Origin: Coriolopsis trogii | Taxonomy: Eukaryota > Basidiomycota > Agaricomycetes > Polyporales > Polyporaceae | Assembly: GCA_020543525.1 (NCBI GenBank) | Contig: JAHYIO010000036.1 | Coordinates: 1,302,001-1,366,000, forward strand | Reading direction: 5' to 3' | DNA length: 64,000 bases | Shown here: positions 10,675-22,370 of the stretch, piece by piece | Layout: each line of letters opens with the position of its first letter | Position numbering within the stretch: position 1 is the first letter of the stretch | Program-made: the position numbers and the translations under genes | The notes under the pieces: generated by a model | What the model saw: the letters and a program-made list of their open reading frames with translations, nothing else | The model's database searches: none | Told to the model about the DNA's origin: nothing

Positions 10675-13600
10675 ATGGCAGACTCGGACTCCGCGTACTG
10701 GCGGTATGTAGAATGATCTTCACATACGGCTTCGAGTCGGACATTGACATTGACATTGCTGACAGGTACCTCTTCGAGGACCCCAGCGTTGTCAAGTTCT
10801 TTGTAGATGGGAATCACGAGTTGCTTGCATATGCATGTACGTGTCTACGTCATGATCACTAGGTGATGCGCTCTGATATTGCCCGAAATCTAACACAACT
10901 AATCTAGGCGTTCTATACTACGATTTCTTCTTGACATTGGCGGATGAGATACGGCTCGTTTGGAACAAACCATTAAACCTTGCGACATGCCTTTTCCTCG
11001 GCATCCGATACGGCTTCCTGATGGATGTCAGCTTGGTTCTGTCCTACAACATCGGCTCTACGAGCATGTCAAGTCCAAGCCTGCCATCTCATGAGTATGT
11101 TTTTTGTGTTGCTATATGTTTTATATGCATGCTGAGCAGTCCTGTCATGCCGACAGCTGCAAGCGTCTCTATACCGCTGCGACCGTGGTACAACTTCTGA
11201 GCTTCGTACTTGTCTCAGGTTTGCGAATTTCCATGTGAGTTGTACAGGACACAAACTGAGGAGGTGATCATAGCCTTTGTGGCGACACATCTCATGGCCT
11301 TGTGGTCGCGAAACTGGACACTCAGTGTTGTTCTGTTTGTTCTCGGCTTGATCAACCCATCTTCTCTGACACAGGTTTGCTCGTGCTCGTCACGACTATC
11401 TTTTGAATGATGACTGACTAAATCTCATAAGGCGCTAGGATTCGGGTTCCCAATGTTCACCGCCCCGCAGCCACTCCCAACGTGCCTTAGTTCGGTTTCT
11501 TATGACAATCCAATATGGTTACTTACGTGAGTCACAGTCGGCACTTGGGGATCTACGGTGTGACTGATTGCCCTGTACTAGCGTGCAATACTGTTAGTAT
11601 CCAATGCAGCCCGCTATATCATCCAATTCTCATAGAATGCATATCATATATGTTTGGCAGTACCAGTGGCAACATCTGCTATCAGTATTGCATACGAGCT
11701 CATCTGTCTCCTGCTAACTGTCTGGAAGACGTTTGGTGTGTACTGGCAACGGCGTGGTATAACAATGCGAACACCTCTTACCACACTCCTCCTACGTGAC
11801 GGTGAGCAAATTCTATGTTCTACTGACCTTTGGAGGGTATTACGCTGACGTACCAACTCAGGATCCCTGTACTTTGTGTGAGACATTCGTGCTTGCTACC
11901 CTCCAGCATAATACCAACCCACCCTGTCTACTCTAGTATTATGATAGTACTTGCAGTGCTCAACATTGTATCGGCCGTGGTGAGTACGACTGTCTGTGGA
12001 AGCGCAAACAGTCTAGTATGATTCTGACTGGAAACTCAAGGCTCCCTCGGATGCATCAGGAAAAGGTCCGGCTCTGATCCGGTCTTGTGTTCTGAAAAAT
12101 ACTGATTGGCTCTGAGTGCAACTGATTTCTACTTATTGCCTGATTCTCTCTGACGACGTCTGAGTCCGTCTTGACCGGACGGACATACTTGGCCTTTCAG
12201 AATGTCGATGAGGGCTGGCGTCTGTCTGCCTCCTCAAATTTTCCCTTCCGGCAACACCCGGGACATTGGATCTCCGCTCTGGTGATGACGCGTCCCCTCC
12301 CCCTCGTTCCAAACCTCGTCCTTGACTTCAATTTCCACCTTTGACTTCGCATCTCCGTCGTCGTCGTCTGTCCTGCCAACTCACCTGCTGGTACTGATGA
12401 CCTTGCCTGCCTATTTATTCTCTGGCTTTGTCTGCTCCTGGGACCCACACTTCTCTACTACACTGCAAGCAAGACGAAGCACCCAGGGGACACAACGTCG
12501 GCACCGAACCTTCTGGATACGAAGCGCTCTCTGTGAAGGAGACCTCGGAGCACTGGAGGCGGTCACGAACGCGATTCCTCAGAACAAGCTAAGTGTGAGT
12601 GGCCGGGCGCACTTGACTTGATGCGTCCGGGGTGCTTATGTCAACGTCAACGGGAACTATGGGCTGGGTATGCACTGGTACAGGTAGCTAGTGTTGCCCC
12701 AGCTATCACTTGTGAGTCCTGTTTCGTTGTTCACTTTGCTGTTCTCATACGGTCCTTCGCACATTGCAGACATGCAGAAGATCTCCACTCTGGCCTATTC
12801 AAGATTGCGTCGTCGATACTGTATCACCAAGGTCTGTCCTGTTGTCTATAAGTCATACGATCGGGTGCTACTGTAAGTGCATCATTGAGTGCCTCGGATG
12901 TAGGTGAGTTTCGGTATCATGGCGCTTCGAAGACTCACTGACGAAATTCCGCTCTGCTTCAGATTTATCCGGAGAGATTTTGTCATATGGTAAGCATACA
13001 GTTGCTGTACAACGGGGAGTGGTCCATATTCAGGCTGTTTGACTTGGAAAGAGATGAGACGGGCCCTGTGATGTGTAGAGCAGCATTTGTATAGTTATGT
13101 ACCTGTACTTCTGAGGCGGTCTGACCACCAACTTAATTGCTCTGATTGCATTCTGGGCGCGCCTCTGGCTCAGAACATGGGCGCTCTGGAGCCAGAAGGT
13201 TCATTTTCTGGCCCCAGTCCTAGTCAGAGTCCTTCAGACCAGCTCAGCGATTCTCAGATGTCTCCAGATATTCTCAGAGGTTTCAAGGTCCCAGACCTTT
13301 TCCTGATGTGCGGTCAGTAGAATGCATTAGCCTGCATCGACATTCGGCATGACTAACTGTTGTACTAGCTGCCTGACAGTATCAACGTCGGCCTATGTCG
13401 AGTGTACGTGTGGATTGTTGATCTTTACACGAGTGTAGGATTCGCTCACAAACCCACTTGCATCGCTGCTTCGATCATTACAGATTGGTCCCGACTTTGA
13501 CCACCCGTTTCATCTCCCACCTGCGCGGCGTTGGCGATCGAGAAGTATCAGGCTACGAGACTGGCGGAATCTCAGATATACACTTCACCAACCCTCAGGC

Positions 13601-13769
13601 TCGCATAGGAATGCCCCCGTCGACTGATGCCAGTCAGCCTCTGCCGATGGACCAATTTGTGGGTTCCCTGGCCGGGGATCTGGACCTGGACACTCTCACT
13701 GCAACAAATACGACTTCAGCCGTGGAATACTCTGCGGAAGAGGTGACTGTACTTGGTGAAGAAGCATAG
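10675..13769 (+). pseudogene. DUF6533 membrane protein gene (copy 2) split by a TIR transposon
   Basis: The gene starts with exons 10675-10703, 10766-10836 and 10908 onward, joining to a start beginning MADSDSAYWRYLFEDPSVVK. The DUF6533 signature follows (YYDFFLTLADEIRLVW), then membrane segments (TAATVVQLLSFVLVSG; WTLSVVLFVLGLINPSS; AISIAYELICLLLTVWKTFG). It is more diverged from copies 1 and 3 than they are from each other. After the exon reading VLAVLNIVSAV and its intron, coding sequence is interrupted by an element at 12054-13308. The C-terminal exon resumes at about 13484 (LVPTLTTRFISHLRG) and ends at 13769 with an acidic tail. Unless the element is spliced out, the protein would be truncated, so it is called a disrupted gene. 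Confidence 0.7.
12054..13308. mobile_element. TIR element copy A (CATCAGGAAAA ends), nonautonomous
   Basis: Both ends carry the inverted motif CATCAGGAAAAGGTC (left) and, reverse-complemented on the right, CATCAGGAAAAGGTCTGG. The 1,255 bp interior has no transposase. It has subterminal CTGA/TCTGA-rich repeats and is homologous to the second copy at 33859-41911 at both termini (CTGATCCGGTCT near the left, GGCGCTCTGGAGCCAGAA-type sequence near the right). A 2-bp duplication TG may flank it. It lies inside a DUF6533 gene. The superfamily is uncertain. Confidence 0.7.
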
Positions 13770-14778
13770 TTTGGGATGCTGACGCGTACGGCGGTGCTGC
13801 ATTGGTGCATGAGCAATGTGGTGGTTTGTCAAGGCTACCAGCAGGCAATTGACACCCGCTTTGAATACTATGGAAGCGTAGTTGCACGCTCACCTCTGTA
13901 TGTCAGCGGTACATCAGAAAGGTTGACATGGGGAGCCACATGTCGATGCCCCGCAAAACGACTCGTATTCCGGTGACCCGGCGCCTGGCCGCATCGGGAA
14001 TCGGGATGTTGCCCAATTGAGACGAGGGCCACATGGCCAGGCGCTCTGTTTGCCATGTTTCTCTGACTCTGGTCATTTCCTCCCAACTGCATATAGCTGG
14101 TACCACACCAATATCCCAGCTGTCAGCTCTTCTCTGCCAGTGATAGTGTTTGATATGCATGCTGAATCCTTGACCTACATACAATTCCGCTTGATTGTGG
14201 TCGTGATAGTGAACTTCTTCATCTAACCTTCAACTTCCGCCGTTCTTCGTGTTCCAATGGGGCTGAGTCGTCAATACGCGGCAACAATCCATCATTCTAC
14301 AAGTGGGTGGAGGCCGTTTTGTTGTGGGATATCTGGCAGACGACGCCGTCGTGCACCGGTACGTCTGTGTTTGCTCAATTCAGTCACCTTCCAATGTCTT
14401 CTCCGTGCTTTTGCCCTGCTCGCAAACATTACGTGTCAAACCTGCTCCGACAAAGTACTGCGTCTATTTCTGGTCTGGTGGCGTGCCTCACGGCTCTGTC
14501 TCCTGGAGTGCGGATGGCCTCCTCTGGATATATGTATGTGTTGGACTCCAATTCAACGCAACGTATCATTTTCCAAGTTTGTCAAACCTTGTAGCAGTGC
14601 TCTCCTGCTCATGTGCGACCCATTCCTGGCATCCTGCAGAGACGGTCGGGCCCGGCGGGGAGTCTACTGCCTCATTGTCGACGTATAAGGGGCTGTGAGG
14701 GTCAGCAGAAAGTACGGGTGACTGCAGCGGACTTACGATTGAATGACGACTCTCATTAATATTTGGTTGGCACGCGGA
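13770..14778. other. intergenic region before the Plavaka element
   Basis: No supported gene. Several overlapping plus-strand frames at 14257-14698 have cysteine- and serine-rich translations, but no splice-consistent model and no recognised motif could be assigned. Confidence 0.4.
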
Positions 14779-14809
14779 CATCAGGAAAATCCCCAAATGC
14801 AACTTAGAT

Positions 14810-15331
14810 ATAAATATATATTATGAGAGCTAATTACGAGGCGTAGAGGATTAGTGCTAATTGTACGACCCCCCCCTGGGCAATAGCTGATAGTAGATCA
14901 GATGAGAACTATTGTAGAGCTATCTGGGCCATCTGTAGTTGTGTTGCACGCAATAGTCGGGCTAATAAGCATTCATTGTCGTACAATAGACTGGCAGCAG
15001 ATGACAATTATCATTGCTAGTAGTCTACTTCAAAATGTGGTAAAAGAGTGTCGCAAATTTGAATGAATGTCATACTACATGGTACTATAGAATTGTATGA
15101 TTAGTGCGCATATAGCTGTCAATTAGGTGCTGAACATGAGAAGGTCAAGTTACCGCAGAAGACATGAACAATAGGTAATGAGAGACATAACTGAGTGGGG
15201 AGGATGGAGGTACAGCATGGACGTGGCATCTACTCATTGGGTATCGCATCGTAGTTGGTCAGGCTGACATGATTAACTGCAGTCGAGCTGGCCACTCCTG
15301 TGCGACTGAAAAGCACGCTATTAGTATAATA
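14810..15331. other. AT-rich left subterminal region of the Plavaka element
   Basis: Non-coding, clearly more AT-rich than the surroundings (for example TATAAATATATATTATGAG at its left edge). It lies between the left TIR and the DUF6532 stop. No further repeat structure was resolved. Confidence 0.45.
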
Positions 15332-18105
15332 TCAGTGTGCGCGTGAGGACAGAAACGTAGCCCACGTGAGGTCTTTGTATAACCCATGCATCATCCGATG
15401 GTACCAACGAGGCTTGCGCGCCTTGAGTTCTGATAATTCGGCAATGTTCGACCGATAGTTGACGATATGGGTGTTGCCTTCGAAGCGGGACGACGTGTAC
15501 ACAACATTCTTGTAGTCCGAGAGGGAGGCCTGGAGCTGCATCGGCGGTCAGCGGCAACCATCGTAGCATCAACGCTTCACTCACCGCGGTTGCTGCCAAA
15601 GCAAGCATCGGCGCTGGAATCTCCTTCTCATCCGGTGCTTCCAGCAGGGATGATGAGAATCGGTCCGCAATACTGTTGCCAAGGCTATGCGGTCCAGTGA
15701 AATACGCCGGACGCAAAATTGCTGCAAAGAGAGGGCTGCCATAAGGTTGAGTATCATCACAAGTCCGCTTCTACAACACGAAGATGGAGCTAATCAGCAA
15801 CAACATAGGATTCAAAGGAGAACATGGGATTAGTACTTCGGTGTTAACAGGATAGATAAAGCGCCTCTTGTCCAATAGCCAGTCAATGGTCCCTGCATCA
15901 CCGAGTCGGATATTGAATGCGGTCGGAGGCTGGCCATCGGTGATCTTCTTGACCGCACCACGAGTGTTCGAGATGCGTTGCTGAATCTGCAGGACACGTG
16001 AAGGAATGTGAATGACGTGATAGTACTGTGAACTCACATAGCTAGCAAGCTTTGGCCAGTAACGGTCATCGGACTTCAGGCGCTTCTGGAGTTCTTTGTC
16101 ATTGAGGTCCTTAGCGCAGCGGATCAGCGCACGGCGTGCAAAATCCACAGCTTTCTTCGGGCCATCAGGGAAGGCGTTGTGAACGAGAATGTCGGCGACG
16201 AGCTCCTTGGAGGCATGGTGAAGGAGGGCGGCAACACGACGATGCTGCTCGGTGAGCTTGAGGTGTTGACCAGACGTAGGAGGAATGATCTCGATGCCAG
16301 AGTCTTCGCCGTCGGATCCGGAGACGGCGACATCTGAATCGTCGCTTTGAACGGTCTTCGTGGACTTATGTTGAGCGTGACCGCCGCGCGATCGCTTCAC
16401 GGGACTGGGCCTATCGGTGCCTTTGCCTTCTTGCTCGGACGCCCATTCAACGACCTACCAAACGTGACACGTGATAGCTGAAAGGATAGATAGAGAGTAA
16501 GATGTGCTGGTTGCGTACCTCATTCACTTTCTCCCGCTTGCGCTTGCTACCATGAGGCTGCAAGCCTTCGTTCTTGTTCGAGGTGGGGCGCTTCGTGCCT
16601 CCGTCGGACCCATGGCGTAACTTGTGTGGCCGCCCGCTCGACGTTCTCGCACTGGAGGCATTGGTATCCGACATCTTTGCACTAGCCCTCTTCCCTGTAT
16701 CCGTCCCCTTCGTAACGGAGTGAGCCTTCGCGGCCGAGGTCCTGGGCTTTGCGAGCCTGCTGTCGGTGCGCTGATCCTTATCGGAGGCGTTCTTATGAGA
16801 GCCGCCGTCCTTGCCACCTGTAAGCGTGGCCTTCTTGCGTGGCTTGAATAATAGTAAAGTGTCAAATATGTATATATGGGATGGGCGAGAGACAGTGATA
16901 GCGAGAGGACTTACTAGCACATGAGCGTCAGGTTCCGAGCCCTCATCACCGCTATTCCCATGACCCCGCACACGCTTGGTTCCTGAGTGAGGACCTTTAG
17001 CGCACGGAGAGTGATCCTGAGTATAACGCCTAGAAAAGAGGACATAGCAGTGACGCACCAGGATTGGACTCCTTCCTGCCGTGACCTTGTGTGCTGGCCT
17101 GCCGGATGCGTCGCTTGGGTGGAGATGAGTTCATGGACCCATTGAGCTCGTCGTTTTCCTGGTCGGCCCATTCCATGGCCTGGTATAGCGAGCCATGGGA
17201 AGTGAAGGACGTGGTGGGAGGGAGCAGAGCGTGAGATTAGCTGACGCTGGGAACTCAATTGTAACATTACATACCTCGTCCTCAAGCGTCTTCTCGAGCG
17301 CGCGAGGGTTGTTCTCTAACTCCTCTAGCCCGCTATGCTCCGAACCCTCCACCTCATCGTCCTCCTCGTCCTTTTCCTCGTTGCTTTCTTCGGCTGAGAT
17401 ATCGAATTCCACGTCATCATCTTGAGAGGCTGGCCTGGGGGACCCAGCCTGAGAGTCACTCTTGCGGCGGCCAGACCGCTTTGCCTGCTTGGCAGCGAGT
17501 TCTTGAAGGTCATCTTCATCATCGGAGGTGTGCACGTTCATGTCAGGTGGGCGAGCGTTCCGGGACTTGTAGCCAGATGAGATTTTCCCCGCTGATGCGA
17601 AGTCGCGCAGGTACTGACCTTGGAAGTTCCTTTACCTATCAAAATGTAGTATTCAACCGTCTATCAGTAAGTGAACACAATATAATGCAGGGAATATGAT
17701 ACATGCGTTTGTCGAGAGCCTCGTCGTCGTCCGAGGGAGGGGCATCCGGCGAGTCCTCCTCCTGACGAGTTTGCTGAGAGGACCGTGTAGTCGGAGCTTC
17801 CGTAGAGCCACCCGCTTTCTTCCTGCTAGGTATGAGTCCTTGCCACGCTATACGGTACACCAAAATATTAGTATGTACTCTCCCGGTCACCAATGACGTG
17901 TCAGAGACTGACCCTTGTTGGCTTTAGCTTTTGCAGAACGACTGGCAGCTTTTCATGTTTGGTTTTGTCAGTCCTGGCGCAGAGACACAGCAGCCCGACC
18001 TGCTCGAAGGCACGCACCAGGGACAGTGTTTGCAAGCGGCTCTCCGTCCGAGTCCTCCGAGTCCGGCGGTGACATGACGCGTCGTTGCGACCGTTGGGAA
18101 CCCAT
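15332..18105 (-). CDS. DUF6532-domain protein encoded by the Plavaka element
   Basis: A multi-exon gene read on the minus strand from ATG at 18105 (MGSQRSQRRVMSPPDSEDSD) to a TGA at 15332. The first two-thirds is low-complexity and charged: Ser/Lys/Arg-rich and acidic blocks (for example SAEESNEEKDEEDDEVEGSE and KSDSQAGSPRPASQ). The C-terminal third is the DUF6532 domain, spread over the last exons: LVADILVHNAFPDGPKKAVD, then an exon with RPAYFTGPHSLGNSIADRF and EIPAPMLALAATAV, then the last exon with NYRSNIAELSELK and WYHRMMHGLYKDLTWATF. Seven or more introns are implied; middle boundaries are approximate. DUF6532 proteins are abundant near Plavaka transposases in mushrooms. The function is unknown, and the acidic/basic linker suggests a nuclear or DNA-associated role (inference). 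Confidence 0.7.
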
Positions 18106-18546
18106 GCGCAGAGGACTCGATTAGGTAGGTGTATCTGGTATTAAGGGTGCCTGTAAAGGGCGTGTATGGGGAGGTATAGAATATGAAAGGAAAGAATGAG
18201 GAAGTTAGTATGGTTGCGCGTACGTGGTGAGCTCCCGCACTCGAGATGACTTGTGACCCCAGACACCTGCGGAGCCAGAAAGCGCACAAGTCCGACGTGC
18301 TCGCGGATCTCGCCCAGTGCGCAACCTTCAATCCGTTGACGCTTTGCTCCTCCGATTCCGCCGTACTCGAAGCCTTCGGGTCTGTTGGCTCACACGCATC
18401 CTACGTCCCTCTTCTGCAACACGCTCTCTTTTCAGGTTGACTCCGAGATCTGCAACCTGCTCGAGATTGTCGCTCCTCTCCCGACCTGCCCGCTGCTTCA
18501 CCCGCGAAACCTTCGCACTCGTACATTCATTATACTCTGAGCACAG
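18106..18546. promoter_or_regulatory. bidirectional promoter region of the Plavaka element
   Basis: The 441 bp between the divergent DUF6532 and transposase start codons contains no coding sequence. It must hold both promoters if the genes are expressed. A TATA-like stretch (TTCATTATACTCTG) lies just upstream of the transposase ATG. Confidence 0.45.
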
Positions 18547-21500
18547 ATGCCCGCAACTGAGGTCTGCCCCAGCTGTCTGAAGCTATTCCACCTCTCTGCG
18601 ATCCAACACCACCTCGCCCAAACGACTGATCCTCGATGTCTCAACGCGCGCGAAAGGCTTTACTCAGGACCCTCGGAATCCGATCTCGAGTCCAACGATG
18701 CCGGTGCTGCCTCCGCCTCCGACGCTGACCCCACTCCGCCTACTTCCCAACAATCTGCCCCAGCACAGAATCAAGCAGACGCTTCACCCCGTCGATTCAA
18801 TGGCGATTTCTTTGGGTCCGATTACGAACCGGAGTTCTTTGACGATTACATGGAGTACGACGGGCCCCAGGAGGATGACGAGGGAGAGGACGCAGCAGAC
18901 AATCAGGAGCAAGATGAAGAGGGCAATGAAGCGGAAGAGGATGCGGAGAATTTTGAGCAGGAACATGATTGGGAGCCCCCGTGTGCGCAGGTGCATCCGG
19001 ACGTCGACGACGACTTTGAAGTGCAAAGCAGCGCCCCCGGTGAAGAAGAATACGAGTCTGACGAAGACGAAGCTGATCTCGAGCACGCCGCACGCACTCG
19101 GGCTGCTCAACAGCGAACACTCGAACAGCTTCATGCTCGTACGTTTGTGGTTCGCTTTCCCGGGCCACACGCTGGATCTCCCATCAAGTCTGCGGTGGAC
19201 GAGGCGACGGGCTCCATCAACATTACCACACCCTACCACGAGAGCATGGAGTCCATTAATCGTGCCAATCCGTACGCTCCGTTTGTCTCGCGCCTCGACT
19301 GGGAAGTGGCGAAGTGGGCGAAGATGCGCGGGCCTGGTTCGACGGCTGTCACCGAGCTGCTGAGTATCGAAGACGTACGTAGTGTTTCCTGCCTCCTTTC
19401 GCGCCCTGGCATGCCCCACCGTAGAGTCGCACTTGCGATTCTCGAGCAAGCTGTCACCACCATCTTAGTTGCACGAGCGCATCTCTCAATTTGTCCTTCA
19501 CTGTGACTTCTCAAACTGACCTTGATTTTCTGTCTCATAGCTCGCTGCGGCCCTCGGGCTCTCATTCACGACATCCGCGGAACTCAACAACATCGTTGAC
19601 GAGAAGCTCACGTCGGGCCGCCCACGGTTCATACGCAGGGAGATCATTGTCGCAGGAGAGGCCTTCGAGGTCTTCTACCGTGATGTCATTCAGTGCATCC
19701 GCGCCCTTTACGGCGATCCAGAGTTCGTTGGGGTCCTAGTGTTCACGCCCGAGAGACATTACGCCGACGACGACCACACCGTCCGCGTGTATTTCGATAT
19801 GCATACAGGGAGATGGTGGTGGGATACACAGGTGTGTCACTGTCCTCCATACTCGATGCTTCAAAGAGAATCCGTACTTACCATCACTTATCAGAAAGAA
19901 ATCGAAGCGTGTCGTCCCGGAGCGACCGTAATTTCTATCATCATCTCCTCGGACAAGACGCAGCTCACCGTTTTCGGCAGTCGCACGGCGTATCCAGTCT
20001 ACATGACGATTGGCAACCTACCCAAGCATGTGCGCCGTAGGCCGTCCCATGAAGGACAGATTCTCCTCGCATATCTCCCATCCTCTCGCCTCGAGCACAT
20101 CACGAACAAAGCCGCCCGCCGTCGGATCCTCGCGAACGTCTTCCACAAATGTATGGGTACAATCTTGAGGCCCCTTGTCGCTGCGGGCCTTGACGGCATA
20201 GAGATTGCAAGCGGTGATGGGGTCTTGCGTCGCGGGCATCCCATCGTGGCAGTCCATGTAGGCAACTATCCTGAACAGCTCCTCACCACGTGCTGCAAGA
20301 ACAGGACCTGTCCCAAGTGCGCAATCTCTGCGAAGGATGTTGGGTCTACGACAGAGCCCGACCGGCCTCTCCGCGACCTCGACAAAGTCCTGGACGCACT
20401 CTCACTGGTGGACGGGCCGGCAGTCACTTTCTCCCGGGCGTGCAGAGATGCGGGCATCAAACCCGTCCGTCACCCATACTGGGAGGACCTACCTTACGTG
20501 AATATTTTCCGTTCCATCACTCCCGACATCCTGCACCAACTATATCAGGGCGTCATGAAGCACCTCATCTTGTGGCTCAAACACGCGTATGGCGCGGACG
20601 AGCTCGACGCTCGATGTCGACGCTTGCCGCCCAATCACCACATCCGTCTCTTCATGAAGGGTATCACGACGCTCCAGCGTGTGACTGGCAAGGAGCATGC
20701 TGATATGTGCCGCTTCATCCTCGGGCTTGTAATTGGTCTTCCGCTTCCGGTTGGGCTGAGTCCTGCGCGTCTTCTGCGAGCACTGCGCGCAATGCTGGAC
20801 TTTCTCTACCTTTCACGCTACCCCGCGCACACGTCCGACACCCTCCGTCAACTTCGTACTGCCCTGGAGCGCTTCCATGCAAATAAATCCATCTTTGTTG
20901 ACCTCGGCATCCGCGACCACTTCAAGCTCCCGAAGTTGCACTCGCTGGACCACTACATGGACTCAATCAAGCTATTTGGTACTACGGACAACTACGACAC
21001 CCAGTATAGTGAGCGCCTTCACATAGACTTCGCCAAGGATGCATACCGCGCCACGAACCACAAAGACGAGTTCCCGCAGATGACTGTCTGGATGGAACGA
21101 CGTGAGAAGATCATCCGCCACGAAGCGTTCATTCACTGGCGCCTCAAAGTCATCACAGAGCTTGAAGCTGTCCGTCATGAACGCCAAGAGCCTTCTACAC
21201 CCTCATCATCTTCATCTTCATCCCCGTCGCCCTCCCCTGCGCCGCCGCCTATCCCCCCGTCGGCATCCGGCACTAAGGCCATGTCAAAAATGAAGATTGC
21301 GAAGTGGCCGAGTGCACCGAGCGTTCGCATAGACCGTGCGGCCGAAGTTTACGGTGCACCCTACCTCCGAGATGCGCTTGCGCGATTTGTTGTCACATAT
21401 CGCGATCCGACTCTCACGCCCCAGGAGGTTGAGCGCGAGGCCAACGGTATCTTTTTCCTCTTCGCATCGATGCCCGCCTATCACAGAGTCAAGTTCACTC

Positions 21501-21805
21501 TCGAGGACGCGCAACAGCTCGGGGTCATGGAAGTTACGAAGGATGTTGCACTCGCCCGTCCTTCGCAGAAGAGCAAAAATGGCCGCCTTGTCCCTGCCCG
21601 CTTTGACACCGTTCTGGTCAATGAAGGGACAGGAGGACGTGCGGGTGTTGAGGGTGAGTCGCAAGTCCCTATGTACATCCTTGTTCCTGACCAGCTATCA
21701 GGCTATCGTGTAGGGCGACTGCGCATGATCTTCACTCTTCCGAAAAGAGCGTGCCGCGATCTGCTTCCTGACGTGATTGCCCCGGGTCATCTTGATGAAC
21801 TCTGA
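18547..21805 (+). CDS. Plavaka transposase, C-terminus replaced by LTR sequence
   Basis: Exons 18547-19374, 19541-19831 and 19895-21805 give about 1,009 residues with phase-0 joins. The N-terminus has a C2H2-like motif (C7-x2-C10 ... H21-H22 ... C31), then a long acidic region at about residues 40-170. The catalytic region has typical Plavaka blocks: VRVYFDMHTGRWWW, AYPVYMTIGNLPK, CPKCAISAKDVGS, TPDILHQLYQGVMKHLILWL and PKLHSLDHYMDSIKLFGTTD (DNYDTQYSERLH follows). It normally cuts and rejoins transposon ends. An optional 48-bp intron at 21654-21701 (GTGAGT...CAG) would join VEG to YRVG. The last residues DEL and the stop come from the LTR of the inserted copia element; the original tail lies beyond it at 28301-28562. 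Confidence 0.85.
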
Positions 21806-22359
21806 ACCTGGAAGGCTTGGAGCGACCTGTAAGTCACACAAAGAGAGATCTTCAGTCAGTGAGCGAACGACTATATTGCATAGTTTAGTACCTGTAAGTC
21901 ACACAAAGAGAGACTACAAGTACTAGTAAGTAAAGTGTAGTAGAGCATAAGTAATGAGTGAGACTTACTCTTCAGTCAGTGAGCGAACGACTGAAGAGCA
22001 GAGGGGCAAACAGACTGCCTTATATACTGGAGAGAGGAGTGCATGAGTAAGCGAATGAAGCAGTCACATGTTAACCATAGAGCGATGAGTAAGAGTCCGT
22101 ACTCGGCGTATGAGTAAGAGCCGAGAGTATTCTGAGTAAGACATAAGGTCTAGAATGTTCCGGTGCATTGTAGAACGCACAGGAAGACAAGGGAACCATA
22201 TGGTCATGGGAATGTACAGTAGTTTCGTAGAGAAAACCGTATATGGTAAGTAGAAACACAGCCTATAGTAAGCGCTATCTAAACATAGGTAAACATGACC
22301 ATACAAAGGTTGTGTGCACAACTCCGGACCGGTAGAGCCGTAAATCCAGAATGTCAACA
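21793..22359 (-). repeat. 3' LTR of copia copy 1
   Basis: 567 bp, the 3' LTR relative to the element's transcription. It contains a TATAT motif (TATATAAGG on the element strand) and an internal duplication of the block GTCGTTCGCTCACTGACTGA. It supplies the last three codons and the stop of the truncated Plavaka transposase. Confidence 0.95.
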
Positions 22360-22370
22360 CTCCCACTCGT

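Noticed and set aside
14257..14698. Possible fragment of another membrane protein gene
   Set aside because: Could not be aligned by eye to the DUF6533 copies, and no splice-consistent model was found.
18784..19449. Minus-strand frames opposite the transposase acidic region
   Set aside because: The acidic GAG/GAT-rich repeat codons leave the complement open; no independent evidence of coding.
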